A stretch of 64,000 nucleotides of DNA from Candidatus Gastranaerophilales bacterium (lineage in GTDB: Bacteria > Cyanobacteriota > Vampirovibrionia > Gastranaerophilales > Gastranaerophilaceae). Below, one piece after another: positions 8,379 through 18,660 of the stretch (position 1 is the stretch's first letter; each line of letters starts with the position of its first letter). A model generated the notes under the pieces. The model was not told where the DNA came from. It saw nothing but the letters and a program-made list of their open reading frames with translations, and ran no database searches. The stretch is from assembly GCA_944323935.1 (NCBI GenBank), contig CALUUJ010000003.1, positions 1 to 64,000 of the forward strand, written 5' to 3'. The position numbers were made by a program, and so were the translations under genes.

Positions 8379-9020
8379 ATGTTTACCGGATTAATTGAAG
8401 AACAAGGAAAAATAAAAAGCTGTAGTATTTCATCAAAAGGAATGGAAATTACTGTTTATTGTAATAAAATACTTTCTGATATAAAAGAAGGTGCAAGTAT
8501 TGCAATAAATGGTGCCTGCCAAACAGTTGTGAAATATGGAAAAGATTATATAACCGTACAAGCTTCCAATGAAACGCTAAAAGTTACTAATTACAAAGAT
8601 CTAAAAGTTAATGATTCCGTAAATTTAGAAAGAGCTTTAACACTAAGCAAAAGAATAGACGGGCATATTGTTTCAGGACATATTGATTGCCTGGCTGAAT
8701 TTTTATATGCAAAACAGGATGGATTTTCAAAAGAATTCTTTTTCAAAATTCAAAAAGATTTTTCAAAATATATAATATATAAAGGCTCAATTGCAATAAA
8801 CGGAGTCAGTTTAACAATCGCTTCAATTAATAATGAAATTTTTTCTGTTGAACTAATCCCTACAACGTTAGAAGAAGTAAATCTTTCAAAGCTAAAAGAA
8901 GGTGATTTTGTAAACATTGAAACAGATTTATTTGCCAAATATGTTGAAAAAATTTTAACTTCAAAAGATAATACAAGTAAGATTGATTATGGCTTTTTAG
9001 CCGAGAACGGATTTATATAA
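8379..9020 (+). CDS. ribE: riboflavin synthase alpha chain
   Basis: This enzyme dismutates two 6,7-dimethyl-8-ribityllumazine molecules into riboflavin. The 213-residue chain starts with the invariant MFTGLIEEQG and contains two tandem lumazine-binding barrels; the second opens near GHIVSGHIDCLAEF. It is immediately followed by ribBA with no intervening base, so the two form an operon. The 122-base upstream region is too short for and shows no sign of an FMN riboswitch. ribD and ribH are not in the window. Confidence 0.96.
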   Translation: MFTGLIEEQGKIKSCSISSKGMEITVYCNKILSDIKEGASIAINGACQTVVKYGKDYITVQASNETLKVTNYKDLKVNDSVNLERALTLSKRIDGHIVSGHIDCLAEFLYAKQDGFSKEFFFKIQKDFSKYIIYKGSIAINGVSLTIASINNEIFSVELIPTTLEEVNLSKLKEGDFVNIETDLFAKYVEKILTSKDNTSKIDYGFLAENGFI

Positions 9021-10235
9021 ATGAGCGAAATTAAATTTAATACAATAGAAGAAGCCATTGAAGACTTTAAGAATGGGAAGCCCATTATAGTTGCAGATGA
9101 TGAAGACAGAGAAAATGAAGGCGATGTTATCGTTCCTGCGCAGTTTGCTTCGCCGCAGATTGTTAATTTTCTTATTTCACAATGCAGAGGCGTTTTATGT
9201 CTTGCATTAACAAGGGAAAAAGCAGAAAAACTCGGATTATCAGAAATGGTAAGTCATAGTACAGATCCAAAGGGAACTGCTTTTACTCAAAGTATAGATG
9301 CAGTTAAAAAATATGGAGTAACTACGGGTGTAAGCGCTTATGACAGAGCAAAAACAATAGAAGTTGCTGTCGCAAATGATGCTATTGCTTCCGATTTATC
9401 ACGTCCCGGGCACGTATTTCCTTTAATTGCCAGAAAAGGTGGTGTTTTAGAGCGTGTTGGTCATACTGAAGCTTCTGTTGATCTAGCTCGTTTAGCAGGT
9501 TTAACTCCGGCTGCCGTAATATGCGAAATTGTTAATGAAGACGGTACAATGGCAAGAAGAGATAATCTTGTTGAATTTTCAAAAAAACATAATTTAAAAT
9601 TCATAACTGTCGCGCAGTTAATAGAATATCGATTACAAAAAGAAATGTTTATGAAAAGAGATGCCGTAGCTAATCTTCCATCTGACTTCGGAGATTTTAA
9701 AATATACGGATATACAAATGAACTCGGAGGTGTTGATCAAGTTGCGATAGTTAAAGATGATGGTTCAGATAAAATTCCTATGGTTAGAGTCCACTCTGAA
9801 TGTTTAACAGGAGACATTTTTCATTCAAAAAGATGTGATTGTCAAAATCAACTTGAAGCTGCTTTAAGGTTAATTGAAAACTATGGTAAAGGTGCTTTGG
9901 TATATATTAGAGGACACGAAGGAAGAGGTATAGGTCTTGTAAATAAAATTAAAGCATATGCCCTTCAGGAAAAGGGTCAAGATACTGTTCAAGCAAATAT
10001 TTCTTTAGGGTTTCAACCTGATTTACGGAATTATGGTATTGGAGCACAAATTCTTAGAGATTTAGGATACACTAAGTTTAAATTAATAACAAATAATCCG
10101 ACAAAAATTATCGCACTAAATGGTTATGGTCTTGAAATTGTTGAAAGGGTTGCACTTAAGACTCCACTTAACAAATACAATGAAAGATATATTCACACCA
10201 AAGTTGATAAGATGGAACATTTAATCGATTTATAA
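9021..10235 (+). CDS. ribBA: bifunctional 3,4-dihydroxy-2-butanone-4-phosphate synthase / GTP cyclohydrolase II
   Basis: The first half (about 1-203) is DHBP synthase with the acidic DDEDRENEGD metal-binding loop and the RPGHVFPL ... GHTEASVDLARLAG active-site blocks. The second half (about 207-404) is GTP cyclohydrolase II with the zinc ligands in HSECLTGD and RCDCQNQLE, and RGHEGRGIGLVNK. Both activities therefore look intact, supplying the two precursors of lumazine. The ATG abuts the ribE stop codon, and the GNAT gene follows 11 bases later. Confidence 0.97.
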   Translation: MSEIKFNTIEEAIEDFKNGKPIIVADDEDRENEGDVIVPAQFASPQIVNFLISQCRGVLCLALTREKAEKLGLSEMVSHSTDPKGTAFTQSIDAVKKYGVTTGVSAYDRAKTIEVAVANDAIASDLSRPGHVFPLIARKGGVLERVGHTEASVDLARLAGLTPAAVICEIVNEDGTMARRDNLVEFSKKHNLKFITVAQLIEYRLQKEMFMKRDAVANLPSDFGDFKIYGYTNELGGVDQVAIVKDDGSDKIPMVRVHSECLTGDIFHSKRCDCQNQLEAALRLIENYGKGALVYIRGHEGRGIGLVNKIKAYALQEKGQDTVQANISLGFQPDLRNYGIGAQILRDLGYTKFKLITNNPTKIIALNGYGLEIVERVALKTPLNKYNERYIHTKVDKMEHLIDL

Positions 10236-10246
10236 AGAGAATAATA

Positions 10247-11242
10247 ATGGCTAATATAACTATATACAAAGTAGAATCATATAATGCAAAATATTTCAGA
10301 ATTTTTTCAGGTGTTTATAATGACTTTAAAACAAACGCCGCTACTGACTATAATTTTGAATTAGAACCGCTTGCTTATCCTAATTTTATAAAAAGCATTG
10401 AAGATGGTCTTTTAAATTGCCTTATACTTTTTGAAGATGATATTCCTACAGGCTTTTTGGTTTATACTACTTTAATTTCGGAATCCTTAGAATTAAATAT
10501 AATTCATTGTATAGGAAATGAAAACTTGAACGTAAAAAGAAAACTTCTCCTTGAAAAGTTTATTGAAGTAAATAAACACTTAATGAGAGAAAAAGTTGTA
10601 ACATATCCTATGCTTGGGAAACAAGCAAGCTTTGCAAGCGATATTGAAGGTTTTGGTTTCAGGTTTGTAAATACATCTGTAATGGGTTTCAATCTTACTG
10701 ATGCAAACGCAATAAATAAAACAAAAGAAATATATATTCCAAAACTACCTCATGACTATTCTATTTCAAATTGGAAAACAATCTATTTTAAAGATGCCGC
10801 TGAAGTTATTCACCAAGCATTTAAAGATTCATCTGATGCATTATTTGATAGTCGTTTCACATCTGTAAAAGGTTGTAAGGATATTCTGGAAAAAATTACT
10901 GAAAATGTATACGGTCAATTCTTACCGGGAATTACCAAAGTATTACTATATAAAAAACATCCTGTAGGCTTTTGTTTCGCCAATTTAACAAACGAAAAAA
11001 TTGCAAATATTCCTCTTGTTGCGATTCTAAAAAAGCACAGGCATTACGGTTTTGGCAAAATTATGCTTAAACAATTAGTTGATAATCTTTTAACTTCTGC
11101 CATTACGGGAGGATGGGCTTTAAAAGAATTAAATGCAAGCTGTGATTCCGATAATTTAGCAGCAGTAAAAATGTATACTTCTGTCGGATTTTCAGAAGAA
11201 TATACATATCCCCAAGCATATTATCAAAAAGCTGTCAGTTAG
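10247..11242 (+). CDS. tandem GNAT-type N-acetyltransferase
   Basis: The 331-residue protein appears to have two GNAT-like halves. The C-terminal half carries the clearer acetyl-CoA fold, with the HRHYGFGKIMLKQLVDNLL pyrophosphate-binding region and an LNASCDSDNLAAVKMYTSVGF segment that matches the family's ASCDNxxAxxxYxxxGF pattern. The N-terminal half is degenerate. The acceptor is not predictable. It lies 11 bases after ribBA and probably shares its transcript, but a role in flavin synthesis is not implied. Its stop codon falls within the loop of a terminator hairpin. Confidence 0.8.
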   Translation: MANITIYKVESYNAKYFRIFSGVYNDFKTNAATDYNFELEPLAYPNFIKSIEDGLLNCLILFEDDIPTGFLVYTTLISESLELNIIHCIGNENLNVKRKLLLEKFIEVNKHLMREKVVTYPMLGKQASFASDIEGFGFRFVNTSVMGFNLTDANAINKTKEIYIPKLPHDYSISNWKTIYFKDAAEVIHQAFKDSSDALFDSRFTSVKGCKDILEKITENVYGQFLPGITKVLLYKKHPVGFCFANLTNEKIANIPLVAILKKHRHYGFGKIMLKQLVDNLLTSAITGGWALKELNASCDSDNLAAVKMYTSVGFSEEYTYPQAYYQKAVS

Positions 11243-11252
11243 ACAGCTTTTT
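11226..11252 (+). terminator. terminator of ribE-ribBA-GNAT operon
   Basis: A perfect 11-bp AAAAAGCTGTC/GACAGCTTTTT hairpin (11226-11236 with 11242-11252) overlaps the end of the GNAT gene, whose TAG lies in the five-base loop. Confidence 0.85.
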
Positions 11253-11267
11253 AAATGTTATAAACAA

Positions 11268-11471
11268 TTAATTATTACTGAATACAACCTTCATTGTTGC
11301 CAGATTCTTAATAGACAACATTTTGTGTTTATTTTTTTGTTCTTCATTAATATTAAAAATTCTTACAATTCGCTGAATTTCTTCAATTTGTTTTCTTGAA
11401 GAAAGAATATAAGCATTTTTTACCGGTTCACTTATTGTTCCTAAAACTCCGTTCAATTGTTCTTCGTTCAT
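11268..11471 (-). CDS. small protein of unknown function, 67 aa
   Basis: I do not recognise this short, charged protein. It is predicted to be mainly helical, with the pattern KQIEEIQRIVRIFNINEEQK suggesting an amphipathic helix or short coiled coil. A good AGGGG ribosome-binding site lies five bases before the ATG, which supports it being a real gene. It is a single-gene unit facing the ribBA operon terminator. Confidence 0.6.
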   Translation of the reverse strand: MNEEQLNGVLGTISEPVKNAYILSSRKQIEEIQRIVRIFNINEEQKNKHKMLSIKNLATMKVVFSNN

Positions 11472-11615
11472 TGATTTCCCCTGTAAGATATAAAGTCTAA
11501 CTTTCTCTATACTTTAATAAAGTTTTTTGGATTGTAATAATTGCCTTTTTATTTAACAAATGTAAAATTTTATGTTAAATTAATAATCAAAAGTTTGGGA
11601 AATGGAGTTTTATAT

Positions 11616-12059
11616 ATGATCATTGATAATTTATCTAATGCTGAAAAATATTATAGTTTGCATAAAGACTTTAAACTTGTATTTGATTTTCTTGAAAATA
11701 ATGATTTAAGTAAGCTGGAATGCGGAAAACATCAATTAAGAGGTGAAGAAGTTTTCTTCAATTTACAAGAATATGAAACAAAACCTACTCAAAAATTAGA
11801 AGCACACAAAAAATATATTGATATTCAAGTTGTTGCAGTCGGAGAAGAATTTATGGGATATACAAACATAGAAAATACTTCTTTAACTGAAGAATATGAT
11901 ACAGAGAAAGATGTTATGTTTTTAAAAGGAAATGTTGATAAACTTCTTGCAACAAATAAAAACTTTTTAATTTTCTATCCTGAAGACGCTCATATGCCTG
12001 CTTTAGCAGTTGATAAACCATTAAAAGTAAAAAAGGCTATATTTAAAATATTAAAATAG
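11616..12059 (+). CDS. YhcH/YjgK/YiaL-family protein (DUF386)
   Basis: The 147-residue protein has the pattern of the YhcH/YiaL family: an N-terminal MIIDNLSNAEKYY, the LEAHKKYIDIQVVAVGEE block with a metal-binding His, GYTNIENTS, and FLIFYPEDAHMPALAV with a second His. These are small cupin-like metal-binding proteins linked to sugar or sialic-acid metabolism in other bacteria (NanQ is a sialic acid anomerase), but no such genes are nearby. The ATG at 11616 has a GGAG site nine bases upstream; the open frame extends 25 codons more without support. menG follows 6 bases downstream. Confidence 0.85.
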   Translation: MIIDNLSNAEKYYSLHKDFKLVFDFLENNDLSKLECGKHQLRGEEVFFNLQEYETKPTQKLEAHKKYIDIQVVAVGEEFMGYTNIENTSLTEEYDTEKDVMFLKGNVDKLLATNKNFLIFYPEDAHMPALAVDKPLKVKKAIFKILK

Positions 12060-12065
12060 ATTTAT

Positions 12066-12743
12066 ATGAAAAACAAAACAAATTTAGAAATAAGAAACAT
12101 GTTCGATAAAATATCTGAAAAGTATGATTTTATGAATAATATCATATCTTTTGGATTAAATGAATATGTAAAAACACAAGCAATAAAAGTACTAAACATA
12201 AAACCGAATTCAAAAGTATTAGATTTATGTTGCGGCAGCGGAGATTTAGGTAAAATTATAAAAAAGTTACAGCCATCTTGTGATGTAATAGGGGTTGATT
12301 TTTCGCAGAACATGATTGAATTAGCAAGCAAAAAAAATCCGAATATAACATACAGACAAATGGACGTAACTTCTCTTGCTTTTGAAAAAAATTCTTTCGA
12401 TTATATAGTAATGGGATTTGGTTTAAGAAATATTCCTCATAAAAACAAAGCACTTGAAGAAATATATAGAACTCTTAAAACGGAAGGTCAATTTCTTCAC
12501 CTTGATTTCGGCAAGCATAATATATATAGTAAAATCTACGATAGTACTATATTATTCTTAGTTAAATTTTTTACTAAGAACACAAAACCATATAAATATT
12601 TAATATTATCTAAAAGAAATTTTTTAGAACCTGAAGAACTTATTGAATTGTTTAAATTCAACAAACTCACATACATTAAACATAAAAATATGTTTTTTGA
12701 TGTAATTTCTTTTCAAATATTAAAAAAAACAGAGATTAAATAA
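12066..12743 (+). CDS. menG: demethylmenaquinone / ubiquinone-type C-methyltransferase
   Basis: The 225-residue protein is a class I SAM methyltransferase of the UbiE/MenG family: MFDKISEKYDFMNNIISFG near the N-terminus, the SAM-binding motif LDLCCGSGDLG, GVDFSQNMIELA, and FDYIVMGFGLRNI. It would methylate demethylmenaquinone, giving the mobile quinone. This fits with the nuo operon in the same window, which needs a quinone or other acceptor, but other menaquinone genes are not seen here, so the assignment between menaquinone and another quinone is inferred. It follows the YhcH gene by 6 bases and converges on nifJ. Confidence 0.88.
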   Translation: MKNKTNLEIRNMFDKISEKYDFMNNIISFGLNEYVKTQAIKVLNIKPNSKVLDLCCGSGDLGKIIKKLQPSCDVIGVDFSQNMIELASKKNPNITYRQMDVTSLAFEKNSFDYIVMGFGLRNIPHKNKALEEIYRTLKTEGQFLHLDFGKHNIYSKIYDSTILFLVKFFTKNTKPYKYLILSKRNFLEPEELIELFKFNKLTYIKHKNMFFDVISFQILKKTEIK

Positions 12744-12767
12744 TATTTTTATTTTAAAAATACATAA

Positions 12768-12801
12768 AGAGAAGGGAACACAATAAAGTGTCCCCTTCTC
12801 T
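12768..12801. terminator. terminator between menG and nifJ
   Basis: A 14-bp stem (12768-12781 with 12788-12801) with one A/C mismatch on the plus strand that becomes a G-U wobble on the minus strand. It is therefore better suited to terminate nifJ, but lies between convergent genes. Confidence 0.75.
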
Positions 12802-12818
12802 TCATAACAGTGAATTAA

Positions 12819-15800
12819 CTATTTAATCAATTCACCAACTGCTTTAAATACAGCCATACGTTGGGCAGCATCCTTTTCAGCTTGTTCATATAAAGCTTGA
12901 GCTTCTTCAGGATTTGTTTTTGCTAATGACTTGTATCTACCTTCAGACTTAATAAAGTCTTGGAAGCTTTCCTTAGGATCTTTAGCATCCCAAGTAAACG
13001 GTTGTTCGTTAGCAGGATTATATCTGTATAATGGGAAATAACCTGCTTCAACAGCACGTTTTTGTTCTGTTTGAGTTTTACTCATATCTATACCGTGAGC
13101 AATACAAGGTGCATAAGCAAATATAATTGATGGTCCATCATATGCTTCAGCTTCTTGGAATGCTTTCAATGTTTGTTGTCTGTCTGCACCAAGTGCAACA
13201 GAAGCAACATATACATATCCATATGACATACTCATCAAGCCCATATTCTTCTTATATGTTTTCTTACCACCTGTAGCAAATTTAGCAACAGCACCGGTTG
13301 GTGTAGATTTAGAAGCTTGACCGCCTGTATTTGAATATACTTCAGTATCCAAAACAAGAACATTAACATTCTTATTTTGAGCAAGAACATGGTCAATACC
13401 ACCGTAACCGATATCGTTTGCCCAACCGTCACCACCAATAATCCATATTGATTTATCAGTAAAGTAATCTTGTAATTCTCTTACTTTAGCTAAATCAGGA
13501 CAATCAACATCAGCATATTTTGCTAATACTTCTTTTGCTTTTGTTTGAGCAGCAACTGCTTCTTCTGTTTTAGAATTATCAAAATGAGCCATTGCACCTT
13601 CTAATGCTTCTACTAAATCAGCAGGAGCTTTACCTGATGCAAGTACTTTTTCAACGTATGTTTTCAAAGTATCTCTGTTTTGATCTACAGCCAATCTCAT
13701 ACCAAAACCGAATTCAGCATTGTCTTCAAATAATGAGTTTGCCCAAGCTGGTCCTCTTCCATCTTTATTTGTTGTATAAGGAATTGTTGGGAATGTACCT
13801 GAATATATTGAAGAACAACCTGTTGCGTTTGCTACGATTGCATTTTCACCAAATAATTGAGAAACCAATTTAACATAAGGTGTTTCACCGCAACCAGCAC
13901 AAGCACCTGAGAATTCAAATAAAGGTTTTCTTAACATTGCACCTTTAATTGTTTTGGTTGTATTTTTACCCATTACATTATCAGGCAATGAATCAAAGAA
14001 TTTTTCGTTAACAACTTCACAAGCTTCAACTTCTTTTTCAATTGTTGACCAAGATAAAGCTTGTTTTCCAGGCAATTTGTTTGCAGGACATTGATCAATA
14101 CAAACACCGCAACCTGTACAATCATTACAATAAACTTGAACTTTGAAGTGTTCACCGTTTGCATTTGGTTTTGCTTCAACAGTTTTAAATGATTCAGGAG
14201 CATTTGCCAAGTTTTCTTTTTCAACCAATTTTGTTCTGATTGCAGCATGTGGACAAGCACTTGCACATATACCGCATTGAATACAATCAGCTGAATTCCA
14301 TTTTGGAACTCTTGGAGCAATTCCACGTTTTTCAAGGCAAGCAGTACCTGTAGGTATAACACCGTCAACACTCATCGCACTTACTGGAATATCATCTCCT
14401 TTTTGTCTCATAGAAGGTTCAATAATCTTCTTAGCAAATTCAGATGCATCATCTGGAATTAATTTTACATCTTCAGCTGCACATACACCGTCTAAAGAAA
14501 CAGGTATTTCAACTTCTTGACAAGCATCTACCGCAGCATCGATTAATGCTAAGTTCATATTTACAACATCATCACCTTTTTTCTTAAAGGTTTTGATTGT
14601 CATTTCTCTCATACCTTCATAAGCTTGTTCAAACGGAATAATTCCTGAAACTTTAAAGTATGCAACCATCATAACTGTGTTTGCACCTTTACCTCTTAAT
14701 CCGGGTTGTTGTTCGATTAATTTTTCTGCATCTACATTGTAGAATTTAATTTTCTTCTTTATTATTGTTTCTTGCATATCACGAGTTAAGTGAGCGAATG
14801 CTTCTTCTTTTGTGTATGGAGAATTCAATAAGAAAGTACCGCCTTCTTTTATCCCCTTTAATAAATCATATCTGCCAACATATGCGTGAGCTGAACAAGA
14901 TACGAAATCAGGTGCAGTAATTAAATATGTTGATTTGATTGGCTTATCACCAAATCTCAAGTGAGATACTGTTACACCAAATGATTTTTTAGAGTCATAC
15001 GCAAAGTATGCTTGAGCATCTTTATTTGTATATTGACCGATAATTTTAATTGAGTTTTTATTTGCACCAACAGTACCATCTGAACCCAAGCCCCAGAACA
15101 TACAATTTGTAGTGCCTTCTGGCTCAGTAACAATATGTTCTGTTACTTTTAATGATAAGTTAGTAACATCATCTTCAATACCTACTGTAAAGTTATGGAA
15201 TCCGTTGGTTTCACCGTGTTTATAAACTGCAAGTACCATTGAAGGAGTAAATTCTTTAGAAGATAAACCATAACGTCCGCCAATAACTCTGATATCTTTA
15301 TTTTCTAATGCTGCAACTACATCCAAATACAATGGTTCGCCAATTGAACCGGGTTCTTTTGTTCTGTCTAATACGTTAATACGTTTAACTGTTTTTGGTA
15401 ATACAGCATTAAAGCGTTTAACATCAAATGGTCTGTATAATCTAACTTTAACTAAACCATACTTAGTACCGCGTTTTGCATTTAAATATTCGATTGTTTC
15501 TTCAATTGTTTCACAACCTGAACCCATTGCAACAATTACATCAGTTGCATCAGGAGCACCAACGTAATCAAACGGATGATATTGTCTTCCTGTAACAGCT
15601 GCAACTTTATCCATATATTCTTGAACAATATCAGGAACAGCATTGTAGTATTTATTAACTGTTTCACGACCTTGGAAATATACATCTGTATTTTGAGCAC
15701 CAACTTTACATACAGGAGCTTCCGGTCTTAATGCACGTTTTCTGAATTCTTCAATGTATTTTGGTTCTACTAATTTAGCAATATCTTCATAAGATATTTC

Positions 15801-16352
15801 TTCAATTTTATGTACTTCGTGAGAAGTTCTGAAACCATCAAAGAATTGTAAGAAAGGAACTTTAGCTTTATATGTAGATAAGTGAGCAACCAAAGCTAAA
15901 TCCATTTCTTCTTGTACAGAGTTAGCAGATAACATTGCATAACCTGTATTACGGCAAGCCATAACGTCACTATGGTCACCAAATATTGATAATGATTGAG
16001 CAGCTAAAGCTCTTGCAGCAACATGGATTACAGAAGGAAGCATTTCCCCTGCAACTTTGTGCATAACAGGAATCATTAATAATAAACCTTGTGATGCTGT
16101 ATAGGTTGAAGTTAAAGCACCTGCAGCTAATGAACCGTGAACAGCACCTGCTGCACCGGCTTCTGATTGCATTTCTGCTACTTTTACTTCTTTACCCCAG
16201 ATATTTTGTTTGTGTTGTGATGCCCATTCATCAATCCATTCACCCATTGTAGATGATGGAGTAATTGGGTAGATTGCTGATACTTCGCTTAATGCATAAG
16301 CCACATGGGCTGCAGCATAGTTACCATCAACCGTAATTGTTTTCTTTGGCAT
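12819..16352 (-). CDS. nifJ: pyruvate:ferredoxin (flavodoxin) oxidoreductase
   Basis: This single-chain PFOR (1177 residues from the ATG at 16352) oxidatively decarboxylates pyruvate to acetyl-CoA, reducing ferredoxin. The domains are in the usual order: pyrimidine-binding domain I with YPITPSSTMGEW, the CoA-binding and gamma domains, a two-cluster ferredoxin domain (CIQCGICASACPHAAIR and CNDCTGCGVCIDQCPANK), then the TPP domain with the CAGCGETPYVK proximal-cluster ligands, ATGCSSIYSG and the GDGWANDIGYGG ... NTGGQASKSTP pyrophosphate-binding motif. All cluster cysteines I looked for are present. The ATG at 16352 has GGAGG upstream; an ATG six codons earlier is also open. PFOR marks an anaerobic lifestyle. 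Confidence 0.98.
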   Translation of the reverse strand: MPKKTITVDGNYAAAHVAYALSEVSAIYPITPSSTMGEWIDEWASQHKQNIWGKEVKVAEMQSEAGAAGAVHGSLAAGALTSTYTASQGLLLMIPVMHKVAGEMLPSVIHVAARALAAQSLSIFGDHSDVMACRNTGYAMLSANSVQEEMDLALVAHLSTYKAKVPFLQFFDGFRTSHEVHKIEEISYEDIAKLVEPKYIEEFRKRALRPEAPVCKVGAQNTDVYFQGRETVNKYYNAVPDIVQEYMDKVAAVTGRQYHPFDYVGAPDATDVIVAMGSGCETIEETIEYLNAKRGTKYGLVKVRLYRPFDVKRFNAVLPKTVKRINVLDRTKEPGSIGEPLYLDVVAALENKDIRVIGGRYGLSSKEFTPSMVLAVYKHGETNGFHNFTVGIEDDVTNLSLKVTEHIVTEPEGTTNCMFWGLGSDGTVGANKNSIKIIGQYTNKDAQAYFAYDSKKSFGVTVSHLRFGDKPIKSTYLITAPDFVSCSAHAYVGRYDLLKGIKEGGTFLLNSPYTKEEAFAHLTRDMQETIIKKKIKFYNVDAEKLIEQQPGLRGKGANTVMMVAYFKVSGIIPFEQAYEGMREMTIKTFKKKGDDVVNMNLALIDAAVDACQEVEIPVSLDGVCAAEDVKLIPDDASEFAKKIIEPSMRQKGDDIPVSAMSVDGVIPTGTACLEKRGIAPRVPKWNSADCIQCGICASACPHAAIRTKLVEKENLANAPESFKTVEAKPNANGEHFKVQVYCNDCTGCGVCIDQCPANKLPGKQALSWSTIEKEVEACEVVNEKFFDSLPDNVMGKNTTKTIKGAMLRKPLFEFSGACAGCGETPYVKLVSQLFGENAIVANATGCSSIYSGTFPTIPYTTNKDGRGPAWANSLFEDNAEFGFGMRLAVDQNRDTLKTYVEKVLASGKAPADLVEALEGAMAHFDNSKTEEAVAAQTKAKEVLAKYADVDCPDLAKVRELQDYFTDKSIWIIGGDGWANDIGYGGIDHVLAQNKNVNVLVLDTEVYSNTGGQASKSTPTGAVAKFATGGKKTYKKNMGLMSMSYGYVYVASVALGADRQQTLKAFQEAEAYDGPSIIFAYAPCIAHGIDMSKTQTEQKRAVEAGYFPLYRYNPANEQPFTWDAKDPKESFQDFIKSEGRYKSLAKTNPEEAQALYEQAEKDAAQRMAVFKAVGELIK

Positions 16353-16469
16353 TTGTTTTACAACCTCCATTCTCTCTATATTATGCTGTTTAAATACCTA
16401 GTACTACATATGAAAATGGTACTCCAAAGATAGTTAAATTACAAATAAAAATCCATGCCCGATTTTCCC

Positions 16470-16506
16470 AAAAAACTTAAAGCGGACTATATAAGATATC
16501 CGCTTT
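16470..16506 (-). terminator. terminator of the trpBA operon
   Basis: On the minus strand an AAAGCGGA/TCCGCTTT stem (16479-16506) is followed by a T-rich tract. It lies about 60 bases after the trpA stop. Confidence 0.75.
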
Positions 16507-16565
16507 AATTTAAAAATTATTATCAGTTTTAAAGTCTTAGATTCAAACTTTGATTACTTAAATTA

Positions 16566-17339
16566 CTATTTGATTTTTATCGCTGATTTCATTTTTTTAA
16601 CATAGTCAAAAACTTGAGAAGGCGAATCCTTTCCATACTTTTCGACTATTTTAACAATTGCATTACCAACAATAATCCCGTCAGCTATTTCAGAGAAAAA
16701 TTCAGCCTGTTGCACGGTATTTATTCCAAAACCTAATGCAATAGGTATATTTGTATTTTCTTTCAAAATATCAATTATATTTGTTATTTCTTTAAAATGA
16801 CCTTCCATAGAAGAAGTAGAACCTATTGACGGAACAAAATATATAAAGCCTGTAGCTTCTTTTGCTATCATTTTTACTCTGTCAATATTTTCAGGAACTA
16901 CAAAAGAAATAATATCAACACCATATTTGTCTGCATATTCTTTTATTTCAGACTTTTCTTCATATGGTAAATCCGGAACAACAATACCACAGACATTAAC
17001 CTCAGAACATTTCATAAAGAATTCTTCATATCCGTAATTAAAAACGGGATTTATATATGTGTGAAGAATAATCGAAATTTGAGTTGTATTTCGAACTTCT
17101 TTTATCATATCAAAAATACCTTTAAGATATGTTTCTGATTTTAATGCGCGTAAATTTGCACTTTGTACAACACTGCTTTCTGCAATAGGGTCAGAAAAAG
17201 GGACTCCGAGTTCTACCATATTACACCCCGCTTTTGCCATAGAAACAATAACTTCTTTTGTTGTACTTAAATCTGGGTCTCCGGCCATTAAAAACCCTAT
17301 TAAAGCTTTACTTTGAAACGCATTTTTTATGTTATTCAT
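16566..17339 (-). CDS. trpA: tryptophan synthase alpha chain
   Basis: TrpA cleaves indole-3-glycerol phosphate to indole and glyceraldehyde 3-phosphate. The 257-residue barrel carries the catalytic Glu in [15 protein letters not shown] with the catalytic Asp in the same loop region, VPDLPYEE, and the phosphate-binding ALGFGINT. It starts 8 bases inside the end of trpB, so the two are translationally coupled. No other trp genes are nearby. Confidence 0.96.
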   Translation of the reverse strand: MNNIKNAFQSKALIGFLMAGDPDLSTTKEVIVSMAKAGCNMVELGVPFSDPIAESSVVQSANLRALKSETYLKGIFDMIKEVRNTTQISIILHTYINPVFNYGYEEFFMKCSEVNVCGIVVPDLPYEEKSEIKEYADKYGVDIISFVVPENIDRVKMIAKEATGFIYFVPSIGSTSSMEGHFKEITNIIDILKENTNIPIALGFGINTVQQAEFFSEIADGIIVGNAIVKIVEKYGKDSPSQVFDYVKKMKSAIKIK

Positions 17340-18516
17340 TTATAATCCTTCCTCTATATTTTGCGATAGCTGCCACATCTTTATCACCGCGGCCTGACAG
17401 ACAAACTATGATTATTTCATCTTTTTTCATTGTTGGTGCAAGCTTCTTTGCATATGCAACAGCATGAGAACTTTCTATTGCAGGAATTATTCCCTCAACT
17501 TTTGATAAATATTCAAATGCTTCAACAGCTTCTTCATCTGTGATTGCAACATATTCAGCTCTACCTGTATCCTTTAAATAAGCATGTTCAGGCCCAACAC
17601 CCGGATAATCCAATCCTGCAGATATTGAATACACAGGAGCAATTTGCCCATGCTTATCCTGACAAAATATCGACTTCATACCATGAAATATTCCAATACT
17701 TCCCTTTGTCATTGTCGCAGCATGTTTATCTGTATCAACTCCAAGCCCTGCAGCTTCGCAACCTATAAGTTTTACCTCTTTATCATTTATAAAATTTTGG
17801 AACATTCCCATTGCATTACTGCCACCACCGACACAAGCCATAACTACATTTGGAAGTTTACCTTCAATATAAAGTATTTGTTCACGTGCTTCTTTACTTA
17901 TTACACTTTGAAAATCTCTTACAATAGTAGGATAAGGATGAGGGCCCATAACAGAACCAAGAAGATACATTGTATCATCACTTCTTTTTGACCATTCCTT
18001 CATAGCCTCATTAACCGCATCTTTTAATGTCTGAGTTCCAAATGTTACAGCATGAACTTTAGCGCCTAATAATTCCATTCTATAAACATTTAAAGATTGT
18101 CGAATAGTATCTTCAAGCCCCATATAAATTTCGCATTCTAAACCCAAAAGCGCTGCCGCTGTCGCCGTTGCAACACCATGCTGCCCTGCACCAGTTTCAG
18201 CTATAACTCGCTTTTTACCCATATATTTTGCAAGTAAAGCCTGACCTAATACGTTATTAATTTTGTGTGAACCTGTGTGATTTAAATCCTCTCTTTTTAA
18301 ATATATTTTTGCACCATTTAAATCCTCTGTCATATTCTTCGCGAAATACAATAAAGAAGGACGCCCTGCATAATTGAGAAGTAAAGAATTTAATTCATCA
18401 TTAAACTTCTTATCATTTTTATAAAATTCATATGCCTCTTCTATTCTTTTTATCTCCGGCATTAAAACTTCAGGAACATACTGTCCGCCGAATTTTCCAA
18501 ATCTGGTTTTTGTCAT
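17332..18516 (-). CDS. trpB: tryptophan synthase beta chain
   Basis: TrpB condenses indole with serine using PLP. The 394-residue protein has the N-terminal [17 protein letters not shown], the PLP lysine in [15 protein letters not shown], the catalytic Glu region AETGAGQHG, and the phosphate-binding GGGSNAMGM. The ATG is preceded by AAGGAAAT. A long 5' region of about 500 bases precedes it and contains a candidate leader peptide and an attenuator-like hairpin, suggesting tryptophan-responsive control. Confidence 0.97.
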   Translation of the reverse strand: MTKTRFGKFGGQYVPEVLMPEIKRIEEAYEFYKNDKKFNDELNSLLLNYAGRPSLLYFAKNMTEDLNGAKIYLKREDLNHTGSHKINNVLGQALLAKYMGKKRVIAETGAGQHGVATATAAALLGLECEIYMGLEDTIRQSLNVYRMELLGAKVHAVTFGTQTLKDAVNEAMKEWSKRSDDTMYLLGSVMGPHPYPTIVRDFQSVISKEAREQILYIEGKLPNVVMACVGGGSNAMGMFQNFINDKEVKLIGCEAAGLGVDTDKHAATMTKGSIGIFHGMKSIFCQDKHGQIAPVYSISAGLDYPGVGPEHAYLKDTGRAEYVAITDEEAVEAFEYLSKVEGIIPAIESSHAVAYAKKLAPTMKKDEIIIVCLSGRGDKDVAAIAKYRGRIINE

Positions 18517-18599
18517 TTTTATTTCCTTATATAATTAATAAAACTCTACTATATGCTATACAAGTATTACTACTATTTTATATATAGCACAACAAAACT

Positions 18600-18622
18600 G
18601 TTTTTCGCTAAAAGCAAAAAAC
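18600..18622 (-). promoter_or_regulatory. attenuator-like hairpin in the trpB leader
   Basis: On the minus strand a 9-bp stem GTTTTTTGC/GCGAAAAAC with a five-base loop is followed by a T-rich stretch (AGTTTTGTTG). It lies between the stop of the putative leader peptide and the trpB start, the usual place for a transcription attenuator. The T tract is interrupted, so termination may be weak. Confidence 0.4.
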
Positions 18623-18660
18623 AACAAACCCTGTCGACAAATCGAAATCAAAAGACGAGA

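Noticed and set aside
12819..16352. Several open frames of 60-130 codons inside nifJ on both strands
   Set aside because: They lie wholly within a full-length, motif-complete PFOR gene, have biased Leu/Ile-rich composition typical of shadow frames, and lack ribosome-binding sites.
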